NCBI GenBank assembly: GCA_002501655.1
Contig: DANY01000032.1
Span: 1-64,000 of the forward strand
Origin: Methanoculleus sp. UBA303
GTDB lineage: Archaea > Halobacteriota > Methanomicrobia > Methanomicrobiales > Methanoculleaceae
Reading direction: 5' to 3'
DNA: 64,000 bases
How positions within the stretch are numbered: the stretch's first letter is position 1; each line of letters opens with the position of its first letter. Position numbers and translations under genes: made by a program. This document shows, in pieces, positions 55,133 through 64,000 of the stretch. The notes below the pieces were generated by a model, which was not told the DNA's origin, searched no databases, and was given only the letters and a program-made list of their open reading frames with translations.

Positions 55133-56257
55133 TTAGACCGTTATGCATAACGATCTGATGCCATGATATATCCTGCTTGCCCTCTCCACCCAGGTGTGGC
55201 CTTCGCGTATACGGTATAACGCCCGGGACATCTCCGTGCGCACTTCCGGGTGGTCAATCAGGTGCTCGATGGCTTTCGCCATCTCCGGCGCGGAATAGTC
55301 CACATACATGAAACCGCCTCTGTCATCGATACTCATGAGGGATTCGCAGTTCGTGCAGAGGATCGGCTTTGCCGCCCCTATATACTCAAAGATCTTTGTG
55401 GGGTACGTCAGGTTCAGGTAGCGTTCCTGTGGATTATACGGCAACACGAGAAGATCCATATCGGTGAGCGCAGCCGGAATCGCACTTCTCGGCAGTTCCT
55501 TCCTCACGATAAAATCGCTGGTTTCAATAATTCTCTTCAGGTCGTCTGGTATTCCGGGACCATATGGGCCGATGAGGTGTAAACGGACTGAAGGGTATCT
55601 TTCTCGCAGAAGAGTGCACGAGTTGACCAAAAGATCGATACCCCTGTTCTTCGTCAGTGCTCCTATGTAGCAGATGTTGAACCTCCCTTCAGCCGGAGAA
55701 TACGGTGCTGGGTGCTGTGTGAAGAATTCCTCTTCAAAGCCATGAGGGACAAATATTACAGGTTTTTCATCGAGATGATACGTCTGTTGTATGTGCCCCC
55801 ACATAATCGGATTTAATGTGATCAGGAGTGTCGCTCTGGTGATGCAGTATTCTTCCGTCCCCTTCCGCACCCCAAAATGCCCGTCGCTGACTGCAGCGGC
55901 CTGCTCCCGGGTATCGTGAATATCTACGATAGTCGGGATCCTGCAGGCTGTGCAGAGCATGAACAGAAGCCTGTTCTGGAACGTTGTCAGCGAGTGCGGG
56001 TACGCAAAAAAAGCCAGAGGCCTGTCTTTCAAGAGGCGATACGCGGAGCGGAGAGCGACAACAGTTTTGATGACGTTATTGTAGAGCCTACCCGGGGCAT
56101 CCTGTTTTGGGAGGAGTTCAAATGAGATTGAGTCGACCCTGACATCGTCATACCGGGCAAGTTCCGAGAGCAAAAACCGAATCCTTGTGTAGGTGGGGGA
56201 CCAGTTCCGGTCGTCGTTGAGGATGGCCCCATTGAGGACCGCAAAGATCCGGATCAT
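55133..56257 (-). CDS. Glycosyltransferase family 4-like protein
   Basis: A 374-aa GT-B protein. The C-terminal half has NICYIGALTKNRGIDLLV (donor domain start), LIGPYGPG and TYPTKIFEYIGAAKPILCTN, typical of GT4. The N-terminal acceptor domain includes VDIHDTREQAAA. It overlaps the upstream GT gene by 4 bp (ATGA) and lies 41 bp from the next. Sugar specificity is unknown. Confidence 0.88.
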   Translation of the reverse strand: MIRIFAVLNGAILNDDRNWSPTYTRIRFLLSELARYDDVRVDSISFELLPKQDAPGRLYNNVIKTVVALRSAYRLLKDRPLAFFAYPHSLTTFQNRLLFMLCTACRIPTIVDIHDTREQAAAVSDGHFGVRKGTEEYCITRATLLITLNPIMWGHIQQTYHLDEKPVIFVPHGFEEEFFTQHPAPYSPAEGRFNICYIGALTKNRGIDLLVNSCTLLRERYPSVRLHLIGPYGPGIPDDLKRIIETSDFIVRKELPRSAIPAALTDMDLLVLPYNPQERYLNLTYPTKIFEYIGAAKPILCTNCESLMSIDDRGGFMYVDYSAPEMAKAIEHLIDHPEVRTEMSRALYRIREGHTWVERASRIYHGIRSLCITV

Positions 56258-57273
56258 ACGGGATTTTCCTCGATAATGCTCTGGATCTTTTGCTTCCTCC
56301 CTTCAAGGGAAAATTCTTTCTCGACTCTAACTCTTGCCACCCTGCCTCCATCAGATTGTAGTGCCTTTACTATCGCCGTCGCCGTCGCTTCGGTATCGCT
56401 GTAAGGCACAACAAACCCCGCATCTCCCACCACTTCAGGGAGGGCACCCCTGTCTGTCACCACGGGGACGCATTCGCAGGACATCGCCTCAGCGAGCGCC
56501 ACTCCGAAGGACTCTCGATACGAAAGCTGGCAGTAGACCTTTGCCCTGCGGTACCACCGTAGAATTTCGTCCTGGGAAGGGAACAGGACGAACTCGATGT
56601 TTGGCGGGGCATCCCGCTTCAGGTCTTCGATGCTCCCGTCAAGGACGCGGCCGATGATGGCGAAACGGAGGTGGGGAAGGAGCTTTGCGACGTTGAGGAA
56701 TGTATCAAGGCCCTTAAGCGTAATGTTGTTCCGGCTGATCTGGCAGACCGTGATGACGAGCTTCTCTTTCTCCTCTCCCGGATTGAACTGCGCGCAGTCG
56801 ATACCGTTATAGACGACCGCAACGTGGCGACGCTCGCACAGATTCAATATTTCTCGTTTGTTGAACTCCGATACTGCGAGGATGTGATCGGCGTTCTGGA
56901 TGATGTAGTTCACCCTCTTTGCGAGTTTTGGGTCGAGCAGGGCACCGTATCCGATCTCCGGTACTCTCGCAACCTCATACCCGCCGATGACGACTATGGT
57001 TCTCTTGCCGAGGAGGTTTGCCAGCATCACGGCAAGGTACGAATGGTTGTGGGCGAACCAAGAGTAGGTGAGATCGGCCCAGAGGACTCCCCGGAGGATC
57101 TCAAATGAGATCAAGAGGGATCGCTTCAGGCCGTTCCTTCCCTGATAGTTGCTGATGACAGTCTCCCGGACCAGGTACTCCTGCCTGAGAGCCTCCAGGT
57201 CGCGCTTTGTGAACGTGGATGGAGAAGGAGTTACCAGGAATATTCTCTTCTGCTGCTCGTTTTGCTGCCCCAC
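56254..57273 (-). CDS. Glycosyltransferase family 4-like protein
   Basis: A 339-aa GT-B glycosyltransferase. Donor-domain motifs are GLDTFLNVAKLLPHLRFAIIG, KVYCQLSYRESFGVALAEAMSCECVPVV (with the EAM glutamate) and a VPYSD linker. It heads the three-gene GT run transcribed leftward; the nonulosonic-acid genes start divergently about 480 bp away. Confidence 0.9.
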   Translation of the reverse strand: MGQQNEQQKRIFLVTPSPSTFTKRDLEALRQEYLVRETVISNYQGRNGLKRSLLISFEILRGVLWADLTYSWFAHNHSYLAVMLANLLGKRTIVVIGGYEVARVPEIGYGALLDPKLAKRVNYIIQNADHILAVSEFNKREILNLCERRHVAVVYNGIDCAQFNPGEEKEKLVITVCQISRNNITLKGLDTFLNVAKLLPHLRFAIIGRVLDGSIEDLKRDAPPNIEFVLFPSQDEILRWYRRAKVYCQLSYRESFGVALAEAMSCECVPVVTDRGALPEVVGDAGFVVPYSDTEATATAIVKALQSDGGRVARVRVEKEFSLEGRKQKIQSIIEENPV

Positions 57274-57752
57274 GTGAGTTCCCCCGGACTCTGCTGGACT
57301 GGATCCAGAGTGATGTTGGGGGCTGTGTCTACGCTGGAGGAGATATAATTTTAGTAAAATAAATGTCGATTGTTGGAATGAAGGTAAAGAGAGCCAGATA
57401 GAGACTGTCGACGAACGGAGGATAAGCAGAGAGCATCCAACGGGGCCAGGAGCAAAAACAGGTCTATAACCATCTCCGGTTTCAAACTACCCCCTGTTCG
57501 AGGTCCATGGATTGCTTTTTACCTGAGTGGTATTGCCTCTTATTTCTTTGAGTATACATAGATATCGACTTAATTCTCGATATAGGCAGATTTAAGCCAC
57601 CATCTCAAGGAGAGTCCTCGCCTCAAAAACCTTCAGTATGTTATGTTCTGTTCTTCGAACATCGAGCACCTCAAGTTCTGGAGAGTATGAGTTATCCAGG
57701 TAAAAACGATCTCAACATCATTATCTATGGATAGGGGGAATAAAGTTATCAC
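57274..57752. other. AT-rich divergent intergenic region between glycosyltransferase and nonulosonate genes
   Basis: About 480 bp with no credible gene. Composition falls from GC-rich to AT-rich here, marking the left border of the transferred-looking glycan cluster. Promoters for both directions should lie here. A dyad at 57562-57583 is the only clear element. Confidence 0.5.
57562..57583. promoter_or_regulatory. Inverted repeat ATATCGA/TCGATAT
   Basis: A perfect 7-bp inverted repeat with an 8-nt spacer lies 170 bp upstream of the cytidylyltransferase gene in AT-rich DNA. It may be an operator for the cluster or a chance palindrome. Confidence 0.3.
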
Positions 57753-58463
57753 ATGGGTAACGGCAACGCAGGTAAAACAATCGCAATAATCCCTGCAAGA
57801 GGAGGTAGCAAGGGAATACCCAGAAAAAATATCCGGTTGCTTGCAGGAAAACCTCTCATCGGACACACCATAGAGGCAGCATTAAGATCGGAATACACCA
57901 GCAGGGTGATTGTATCGACTGAAGATCAGGAAATCGCCGATGTAGCGGGAGACTATGGCGTGGAAGTTGTTAGACGACCTGAAGAATTGGCTAAAGATGA
58001 CACGTCAACCGTCGATGTGGTGCTCCAAGTAATACGAGAGTTAAGGGAGCAGGGGCATGAGTACGATACTATTATCCTTCTTCAGCCGACATCACCTATG
58101 AGGACAACTCAGGATGTTGATGGGGCCTTAGAATTATTTTTAAATAATGAATGTGAATCGGTGATTAGCGTTTCAGAAAGTAAACATCCACCGTATTGGG
58201 CGTTTAAAGTTGATGGCAACTATCTGAAGCCGCTTTTTGACCAAAAATATTCTGAAATGAGGAGACAGGACTTACCTAAAACATATTTCCCAAACGGGGC
58301 AATATACATCGTGAAAACAAAAAAATTTGAGGAATGTGCAAGTTTTTGCTTGCCGCAAACAATCCCGTATATAATGCCCGCTGAAACGAGTGTAGATATC
58401 GACACTAAAGCGGATTTGATGTTTGCCGAAACGCTCCTAAAGAAGAAGAGTGGCCGATTCTAA
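57753..58463 (+). CDS. Acylneuraminate cytidylyltransferase-family protein (NeuA/LegF/PtmE-like)
   Basis: A 236-aa nucleotidyltransferase starting IAIIPARGGSKGIPRKNIRLLAGKPLI, the nucleotide-binding signature of CMP-sialic acid synthetases. VRRPEELAKDDTSTVDV and the ILLQPTSPMRT block are also present, with the metal Asp segment ending ETSVDIDTKADL. It activates a nonulosonic acid with CTP, or a glucosamine phosphate with GTP if PtmE-like. It opens the rightward cluster. Confidence 0.92.
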   Translation: MGNGNAGKTIAIIPARGGSKGIPRKNIRLLAGKPLIGHTIEAALRSEYTSRVIVSTEDQEIADVAGDYGVEVVRRPEELAKDDTSTVDVVLQVIRELREQGHEYDTIILLQPTSPMRTTQDVDGALELFLNNECESVISVSESKHPPYWAFKVDGNYLKPLFDQKYSEMRRQDLPKTYFPNGAIYIVKTKKFEECASFCLPQTIPYIMPAETSVDIDTKADLMFAETLLKKKSGRF

Positions 58464-58492
58464 ATCGTTTCAATCAGTTAAAAGGGTTGATT

Positions 58493-59548
58493 ATGACGAG
58501 AACTATACCGATTGGAGAGAAGTCTGTCGGGGATAACGAGCCCTGCATGATCGTGGCGGAGATCGGCGTTAACCACAATGGGAATGAAGAATTAGCAAAA
58601 ACGTTAATATATTACGCCAAAAGATGTGGAGCAGATGCCGTAAAGTTCCAGACCTGGAACACTGAAGAGATAATCTTAGAAGACGTAGAACTAGCCTTAT
58701 ACCAAAAAGAAAGTATAAAAAGCAACTCTACGCAATTTGAGATGCTTAAAAATTTAGAGATCTCATACGATCATTATTTCGCATTGAAAGAATATGCAGA
58801 AGAATTAGACCTCATATTCTTCTCTACAATGGAGGATAAAAAAAGTGTAGATTTTTTGATGAAAGACCTAAACATTCCGCTGATTAAGGTTGGTTCCGGC
58901 GATTTAACGAATTATCCTCTCTTAAAATATACCGCAAGATTCCATAAGCCCATGGTTGTCTCGACAGGAATGGCGACATTAAGCGAGATTGATCAGGCAG
59001 TGCGAACAATAGCAAATGAAGGTAATGAGGACGTTATCCTGCTGCAATGTACGACTCAATATCCCTGCCCATATGAAGATATTAACCTGAGAGCGATATT
59101 AACGTTAAAGAATGCTTTCAAGACTGTCGTCGGTCTGTCCGATCATTCGAAAGGAATCGAATGTGCAATTGCTGCTGTTGCGCTGGGCGCAAAATATATT
59201 GAAAAACACTTTACGTCAGACAATACATTACCCGGCCCGGACCAGCAGGCCTCACTGGAGCCTCATGAGTTTAAGAAGGTGGTAGAGGGCATAAGAAATG
59301 TGGAAAAAGCTATGGGAGATGGAATTAAGAGACCAATGGCATCAGAATTGGAGAACAAGAATATCGTAAGGCGAAAAATCGTAGCAGGGAAAGATATACC
59401 AGCGGGAGAGATCTTTACCGAAGAAAGTATCTCGTTAAAACGGGCAATAAATGGGCTTAGTCCAGAGCATTGCCCACTAATTATAGGCAGAAGAGCTAAA
59501 AAAGATTTAAAATACAATCAAATAATAGATCTTCAGGATATAATATAA
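58493..59548 (+). CDS. neuB: N-acetylneuraminate/legionaminate synthase (NeuB family)
   Basis: A 351-aa enzyme condensing phosphoenolpyruvate with an N-acyl hexosamine. The barrel starts ARxxIVAEIGVNHNGNEELAK (here MIVAEIGVNHNGN). KFQTW, MEDKKSVDFL, KVGSGDLTNYPLL, STGMATLSEI and GLSDHSKG follow, then KHFTSDNTLPGPDQ. A C-terminal SAF (antifreeze-like) domain (about 285-351) is present. The ATG at 58493 has AAAGGG 7 nt upstream. It supplies the nine-carbon sugar of the cluster. Confidence 0.95.
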   Translation: MTRTIPIGEKSVGDNEPCMIVAEIGVNHNGNEELAKTLIYYAKRCGADAVKFQTWNTEEIILEDVELALYQKESIKSNSTQFEMLKNLEISYDHYFALKEYAEELDLIFFSTMEDKKSVDFLMKDLNIPLIKVGSGDLTNYPLLKYTARFHKPMVVSTGMATLSEIDQAVRTIANEGNEDVILLQCTTQYPCPYEDINLRAILTLKNAFKTVVGLSDHSKGIECAIAAVALGAKYIEKHFTSDNTLPGPDQQASLEPHEFKKVVEGIRNVEKAMGDGIKRPMASELENKNIVRRKIVAGKDIPAGEIFTEESISLKRAINGLSPEHCPLIIGRRAKKDLKYNQIIDLQDII

Positions 59549-59680
59549 TTCTATAGCAAGGTGTGTTATGAACCCGAAATTTCCAGAATCCCCAGCACGG
59601 GATAGAGATTGTACACGATTGAATACCTTTAGGCCGAACAGTGTCGTACCAGCGGGTGCTGCCTACCGTAGGTGAGGGGC

Positions 59681-60736
59681 ATGGAAGTTGGGGGATTTTT
59701 TGAATTTGCTGAACTCAATTGCCACCATAATAAAGAATCTGTTTTGAATTATCTGCTCGGTCAAAACGGTTCATCAGGACCTGTGTTTTATAGAGACGGA
59801 CGTCAAGCCATTAAGTCCGTTTTACTGGACATTGTAGGTTTAAATAAAAAGATATGCTTACTGCCTTCATATCTCTGTAAATCCATTAAACAACCTTTCA
59901 AAGAGTTGGAACTCAATACCAGATACTATGGTCACCAACCGGGGTTAAAACCTGTGATCGAATCTCGGGTGAAAGATACATTGATGTACATAATCGATTA
60001 TTTCGGCGTTGAAAAGATATCAAATGATGAAATATTGGAGTTGACTGAGAATAACATTGTTATATTAGATATAACACACTCGATCTTCGATGAGAAGCGC
60101 CTCAGATTGAAGCATGAAAACTTGTACTCGATAGCAAGCCTAAGAAAATCTTTCCCTATCCCAGACGGGAGCATAGTCCACCACTCCAGTCCTGATCTTG
60201 AAGCGATCGAAGATACCCCGGAGGGCTATGAAAAGATGCTGGAAGCGATGTTCCAAAAGAAATACTATGTTAGCAATCATTATGCCGACAAGGGGCTGAA
60301 GCGGCATTTTTTAACCCTATACAGAGATTATGAGAATCTAAAAGATAATAATACCATCAAATTGGAGCGTCTTCCAGAAATATCCTGCCATATCATGAAA
60401 CATATAGCAATAGATCCGATTGTACGCAAAAGGGCATCAAATCTTCGATATATATACGACAACATTGATCGAAAACAGGTATTATTCGAATTCGATCAAA
60501 TAAAAAGTCCTTTTTGTGTTCCGATAGTCTTCGATACAGAACAAGAGAGAGAGGAATGCAAGCGCAAGTTAATCGGTAATAATGTTTTTCCTCCAGTGCA
60601 TTGGGAGCTACCAAACGATGTACCCAGATCGTTTGCATATGAGCATCTATTGAGTCGTAGGATTCTCTCAATCCCAATTGATCAGAGATATTCGGAAGAA
60701 CAGTTAAGCACCATAGTAAACACTCTATGGAGATAG
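59681..60736 (+). CDS. Divergent DegT-type PLP-fold protein, unknown reaction
   Basis: A 351-aa protein with the overall shape of type I aminotransferases: FYRDGRQAIKSVLLDI near residues 37-52, LLPSYLCKS near 65-73, ILDITHSIFDE (Asp of the PLP ring, near 125) and SLRKSFPIPDG, whose lysine could form the Schiff base (near 164). Such RKxxPIPDG proteins sit in polysaccharide loci, often beside FemAB-like proteins, and their substrates are not established. ATG 59681 is used, with GTGAGGGG upstream. It is translationally close to the neuC-like gene (1-bp gap). Confidence 0.65.
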   Translation: MEVGGFFEFAELNCHHNKESVLNYLLGQNGSSGPVFYRDGRQAIKSVLLDIVGLNKKICLLPSYLCKSIKQPFKELELNTRYYGHQPGLKPVIESRVKDTLMYIIDYFGVEKISNDEILELTENNIVILDITHSIFDEKRLRLKHENLYSIASLRKSFPIPDGSIVHHSSPDLEAIEDTPEGYEKMLEAMFQKKYYVSNHYADKGLKRHFLTLYRDYENLKDNNTIKLERLPEISCHIMKHIAIDPIVRKRASNLRYIYDNIDRKQVLFEFDQIKSPFCVPIVFDTEQEREECKRKLIGNNVFPPVHWELPNDVPRSFAYEHLLSRRILSIPIDQRYSEEQLSTIVNTLWR

Positions 60737-60737
60737 G

Positions 60738-61865
60738 ATGAGCCAGATTGTTTTTGTAACCGGGTCACGGTCTGAGTACTCGCTGATGAGAAGACTACTG
60801 TTGGATTTAAAAAAAGAAAATTGGATCACTGTGATCGCAACGGGGATGCATTTAAGCCCGAAATTCGGAAAAACCATCAGCGAAATCGAAAAGGATGGTT
60901 TCGAAATAAAAAAAGTGGACTCCCTTTTGGATACGGATACCCTTGGTGGGATGATCAAATCCCTGAGCATATCCCTTCATGGAATAGCCAGCGCAATTGA
61001 GGAACTATCGCCAGAATTAATTCTCATAGAAGGGGACCGAGGAGAAGCATTAGCCGGAGCCCTTGCCGGAGCCTACCTCAACATTCCCGTCTGCCACCAT
61101 GGAGGAGGCGATTCTAGCGGATCTGTTGATAATAAACTGAGATCTGCAACATCGATGCTCTCAGATTACCATCTTGTCGGAAATATCGACAGTTACAATA
61201 ATTTATTAAATATGGGGATTCCAAAAAACAGGATCTTCATCGTCGGAGAGCCCGGAATTGACGATATTATTTCGGGAGCATTTGAACCGCTCGATGTGAT
61301 CTGCAGTAAATATAACCTGGATCCCAAGCAACCATCGGTATTGTTGGTGTTTCATCCAAATACCGAAGAATACGGTGATATCGACAAACAGATAACCGAG
61401 CTGATGATGGCGATTGAAAGTCTTAATTTCAGGACCATCGCGGTTTACTCCAATGCTGACGCAGGGGGGCAGTTGATCAACCAGAGAATTGCCGAAGCCA
61501 GTGAGTTATTACCCTGTATCAGCATATATCCAAACCTTTCCCGAAGAGACTTCTTAGGCTTGATGAATGTGTGCAGTGTGATGGTCGGTAATTCGAGCGC
61601 GGGAATCGTTGAGTTGCCCAGCTTTAAAAAACCATTTGTTTGCGTAGGCACAAGGCAGAAAGGAAGATTAAAGGCAAAAAATGTATTTGAAGTCGAAGCA
61701 AGAAAAAGTGATATTATCAGTGCAATCCAGACATCAATATACGATGAAGACTTCAAAAGAGAATTGCAACAGTTAGAAAATCCTTATGGAGATGGCAGAT
61801 GCAGTTTAAAGGTCTGCAGGATAATTCAAAAGATACTGGAGAAACCAAATGATCACGATAAGTGA
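60738..61865 (+). CDS. neuC: UDP-N-acetylglucosamine 2-epimerase, hydrolysing (NeuC/LegG family)
   Basis: A 375-aa enzyme of the NeuC/WecB family. VFVTGSRSEYSLMRRLLLDL at the start, LIEGDRGEALAGALAGAY, CHHGGGDSSGSVDNKLRSATS, VGEPGIDDI, FHPNTEEYGD and VGNSSAGIVELPSFKKP are the family blocks. Hydrolysing members convert UDP-GlcNAc or a UDP-diacetamido sugar to the free 2-epimer for NeuB. Its end overlaps the next gene by 17 bp. Confidence 0.94.
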   Translation: MSQIVFVTGSRSEYSLMRRLLLDLKKENWITVIATGMHLSPKFGKTISEIEKDGFEIKKVDSLLDTDTLGGMIKSLSISLHGIASAIEELSPELILIEGDRGEALAGALAGAYLNIPVCHHGGGDSSGSVDNKLRSATSMLSDYHLVGNIDSYNNLLNMGIPKNRIFIVGEPGIDDIISGAFEPLDVICSKYNLDPKQPSVLLVFHPNTEEYGDIDKQITELMMAIESLNFRTIAVYSNADAGGQLINQRIAEASELLPCISIYPNLSRRDFLGLMNVCSVMVGNSSAGIVELPSFKKPFVCVGTRQKGRLKAKNVFEVEARKSDIISAIQTSIYDEDFKRELQQLENPYGDGRCSLKVCRIIQKILEKPNDHDK

Positions 61866-62916
61866 AAATCCGAAGTGGGATCAAATACTAAATACAGGAT
61901 TTAATCCTTACGATGATGTATACTTCAGATATGGCTATTTTAAATTGTATCAAAAGCACTTTAGGGCACGACCTGAAGCAGTATTTTGGGAAGATCCGCA
62001 TGTAAGTGTCATTTATACACACCTGATCCGGAAAATAAATTTAACTGATGAATACAGGGGTTGTAATTACTTTGATTTAACAACACCATACGGCTATGGC
62101 GGCCCAATCGTTATATATAAATCCGAAGATATACAGGAAAATATTGCATCAATCAGAAAATTCTATGATGTATATAGAGCACATTGTGTAAAGAATCAAT
62201 ATATTTGTGAATTTACTCGATATCATCCAATTTTTGAGAATTATAAATACTCATTAGAAGTGCCCCTCAGCCCGATCTATGCCGGAGATGTCGTCGTTGT
62301 TGATCTGAGACCCGATTTAGACGAAATTATCTCCAAAATTAAGAAAGGCCACAAATACAATATTAGAAAATCCCTACAAGAGGGGTGCTCTGTCGCTATC
62401 ACCAGTAGTCCTTCAAAGGCAGATATTCAAGATTTCATGCATTGCTATAACAGCATGTTATCCATGAGAAGAGCTGCTCAGAAATATAACTTCTCGTTTG
62501 AATTTATCGAAGATCATTTTAAATTATTTGACTCGATATTAATTAAAATTCTCTTCAACGATACATGTATAGGGGCAGGGATCTTCATTAGGGGAAACAA
62601 AATCTTGCATTATCACCTTTCCGGCTCATCTCGAATAAGAGGAGTGTATCCTACAGATATGATAATATTTGAAGCAATAAAATGGGCAAAAGGCCAGCAT
62701 CTAGAATATCTACATTTAGGAGGCGGTTTGAGTAAAGATGACTCACTATTTAATTTTAAATCAGGATTCTCAGAGATATCTATGAAATTTTATATAGGCA
62801 AAAATATCTACCTGAAAAATGTCTACAACCGAATGGTAAATGGGTCAAGCGCAGGTGGATCGAATGAATCATTCTTCCCGGCATATAGGTTAAATTACAA
62901 CGATACTATTGTTTAA
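61849..62916 (+). CDS. FemAB/GNAT-like acyl- or aminoacyl-transferase
   Basis: A 355-aa protein with two tandem GNAT-type folds of the FemAB/BioF2 group. KIKKGHKYNIRKSLQEG near residues 164-180 resembles the KxxRNNIRKAxK signature of FemABX, and the GAGIFIRGNKILHYHLSGSS and YLHLGGG segments fit its C-terminal fold. FemABX proteins add amino acids to a peptide or sugar-linked acceptor; BioF2-like ones act on sugars. Its place in a nonulosonate cluster suggests modification of the sugar's amino group. The substrate is unproven. Confidence 0.8.
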   Translation: MITISENPKWDQILNTGFNPYDDVYFRYGYFKLYQKHFRARPEAVFWEDPHVSVIYTHLIRKINLTDEYRGCNYFDLTTPYGYGGPIVIYKSEDIQENIASIRKFYDVYRAHCVKNQYICEFTRYHPIFENYKYSLEVPLSPIYAGDVVVVDLRPDLDEIISKIKKGHKYNIRKSLQEGCSVAITSSPSKADIQDFMHCYNSMLSMRRAAQKYNFSFEFIEDHFKLFDSILIKILFNDTCIGAGIFIRGNKILHYHLSGSSRIRGVYPTDMIIFEAIKWAKGQHLEYLHLGGGLSKDDSLFNFKSGFSEISMKFYIGKNIYLKNVYNRMVNGSSAGGSNESFFPAYRLNYNDTIV

Positions 62917-62982
62917 GCGCCTACTTCCTGCGAAAAACAATACGAAACCTAAATGAAGAAAGAAGAGTAAAAAATCTATCAG

Positions 62983-64000
62983 ATGTCTTGGAAGTTACCG
63001 TTATTCAAGATCTATACCGACGAAGCGGACCTGCAGGCAGTAACAGAGGTTCTCCGTCGGGGGACCTACTGGGCAGAGGGGCCGGAAATAGTTGAATTTG
63101 AGAGAGGACTTAAGGACTACCAAGAGAAAAAGTATGCCGTAGCATTCAACTCGGGAACATCAGCCCTGCATGCCGCCCTTCTGGCATACGGGATTAAGGG
63201 GGGAGATGAGGTAATTGTACCCTCTTTCACATTCATCGCCACGGCCAACGCTCCCCTCTTCGTGAAAGCGAAACCGATTTTTGCCGATATCGAGGAACAG
63301 ACCCTCGGACTGGATCCTGAAGATGTCGAGGCAAAAATAACCCCAAAAACGAAGGCAGTTATCCCGGTACACTATGCTGGTTGTCCCTGCAAAATACGCG
63401 AATTGAGAGAGATCGCAGACGATCACCATCTTCTTCTCATAGAAGATGCTGCAGAGTCATTCGGTGCAAGCATCGGAGACAAAAAAGCAGGTTCCTATGG
63501 GGAAGGGGGAGTACTTAGTTTTTGCCAGAATAAGGTTGTCCCTACTGGAGAGGGAGGGGCACTGGTTACCGATTCCAGGGAAATTTATGAAAAAGCGAAG
63601 TTGATCCGGTCGCATGGGCGACAGGAAAATTCCGCGTACTTCTCCTCTATCGAAAATCTGGATTATATCACACTCGGATATAACTTCAGGATGCCCAGCA
63701 TGATTGCTGCCCTGGGGATCGCTCAACTAAAAAAGATAGATATGCTCATTTCGACACGGAGGCAGAATGCAGAGTACCTTACAGCGAGGTTAGAAAAAGA
63801 AGTAAGAGAAATTACTCCCCCAGCTCCACCAGAAGGATACCGCCATGTCTATCAAATGTATACGGTGATGGCGGAAAAGAGGGATGGTCTTATGAGACAT
63901 TTGGCGGATAGCGGGATAATGACAAAGATATACTTTAATCCAGTTCATCTCACCCGCTTTTATAGAGATATACTGAAATACACTCCATATCTGCCTATTA
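62983..64000 (+). CDS. DegT/DnrJ/EryC1/StrS aminotransferase (partial, runs off window)
   Basis: The first 339 codons of a PLP-dependent sugar aminotransferase, continuing beyond the right edge. FNSGTSALHAALLAYGIKGGDEVIVPSFTF, IEDAAESFGA (PLP-binding Asp) and SFCQNKVVPTGEGGAL (Schiff-base Lys) are intact. The usual length is about 370-400 residues, so the gene should end soon after 64000. It probably plays the LegC-like role, transferring an amino group to a 4-keto UDP-sugar. Confidence 0.93.
   Translation, partial: MSWKLPLFKIYTDEADLQAVTEVLRRGTYWAEGPEIVEFERGLKDYQEKKYAVAFNSGTSALHAALLAYGIKGGDEVIVPSFTFIATANAPLFVKAKPIFADIEEQTLGLDPEDVEAKITPKTKAVIPVHYAGCPCKIRELREIADDHHLLLIEDAAESFGASIGDKKAGSYGEGGVLSFCQNKVVPTGEGGALVTDSREIYEKAKLIRSHGRQENSAYFSSIENLDYITLGYNFRMPSMIAALGIAQLKKIDMLISTRRQNAEYLTARLEKEVREITPPAPPEGYRHVYQMYTVMAEKRDGLMRHLADSGIMTKIYFNPVHLTRFYRDILKYTPYLPI

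Noticed and set aside
57633-57866. A 77-codon minus-strand frame overlapping the cytidylyltransferase start
   Set aside because: It overlaps a well-supported gene on the opposite strand and has no family match.
59568-59675. A 36-codon frame between neuB and the divergent PLP-fold gene
   Set aside because: It has an ATG and a weak purine stretch upstream, but its sequence is basic and unstructured; support is too weak.

Overview
The window is archaeal, from a hydrogenotrophic methanogen that is probably a GC-rich member of the Methanomicrobiales (Methanoculleus-like; the genus is inference). Support comes from MfnB (methanofuran synthesis), class V fructose-1,6-bisphosphatase, a two-domain CDC48 ATPase, Topo VI A/B, archaeal ValRS/HisRS, an Lsm protein, and TATA-box promoters close to start codons. 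No rRNA, tRNA or CRISPR array was seen.

Layout. (1) 0.3-5.3 kb: ParA-like ATPase, soluble four-PAS chemoreceptor, CheW and CheR, all in one direction. (2) 5.3-7.8 kb: small membrane, secreted and winged-helix proteins. (3) 8.0-14.6 kb, minus strand: a long run of UPF0200 kinase-like protein, sugar-phosphate isomerase-like protein, RNase Z, SLC41/MgtE-type transporter, PhoU/RCK-C regulator and S1-DHH nuclease. (4) 14.8-22.9 kb: NrdG-like radical SAM protein, ThiC, AhpD-like protein, 5-formyl-THF cycloligase, CDC48, Hsp20 and FBPase. (5) 23.08-24.41 kb: a TnpB-only IS605-group element with recognisable ends. (6) 24.4-32.3 kb: Lsm protein, winged-helix/Cys protein, ArsR-type regulator with an Hsp20-like partner, GuaB, MfnB, HisA-like protein, Tmk and ValS. 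(7) 32.5-46.4 kb: membrane and core genes (DUF92, YchF, LarB-NMNAT, HisS, Top6B-Top6A), interrupted by a decayed HicBA locus and a MATE pseudogene. (8) 46.4-52.4 kb: an accessory stretch with dispersed hairpin repeats, a 23-codon peptide gene coupled to an SdpI-like protein, an AAA/DUF4143 ATPase, a solo transposon right end, divergent hxlR/hcp, and a hicA-hicB pair whose hicA is frameshifted in a G-run. (9) 52.5-64 kb: cyclase and HAD proteins, three glycosyltransferases, then an AT-rich nonulosonic (sialic/legionaminic-type) acid cluster running off the right edge.

Themes. The heat-shock genes (ArsR-type regulator plus Hsp20-like protein; CDC48 plus Hsp20) carry similar 5-3-5 dyads next to their TATA boxes, which suggests a shared regulon. 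Mobile-element traces include an intact TnpB element at 23-24 kb and a related solo right end at 49.6 kb that supplies the hxlR stop codon. The glycan cluster, with a divergent aminotransferase-fold protein and a FemAB/GNAT-like protein, and the small peptide/SdpI pair are the least described systems here.
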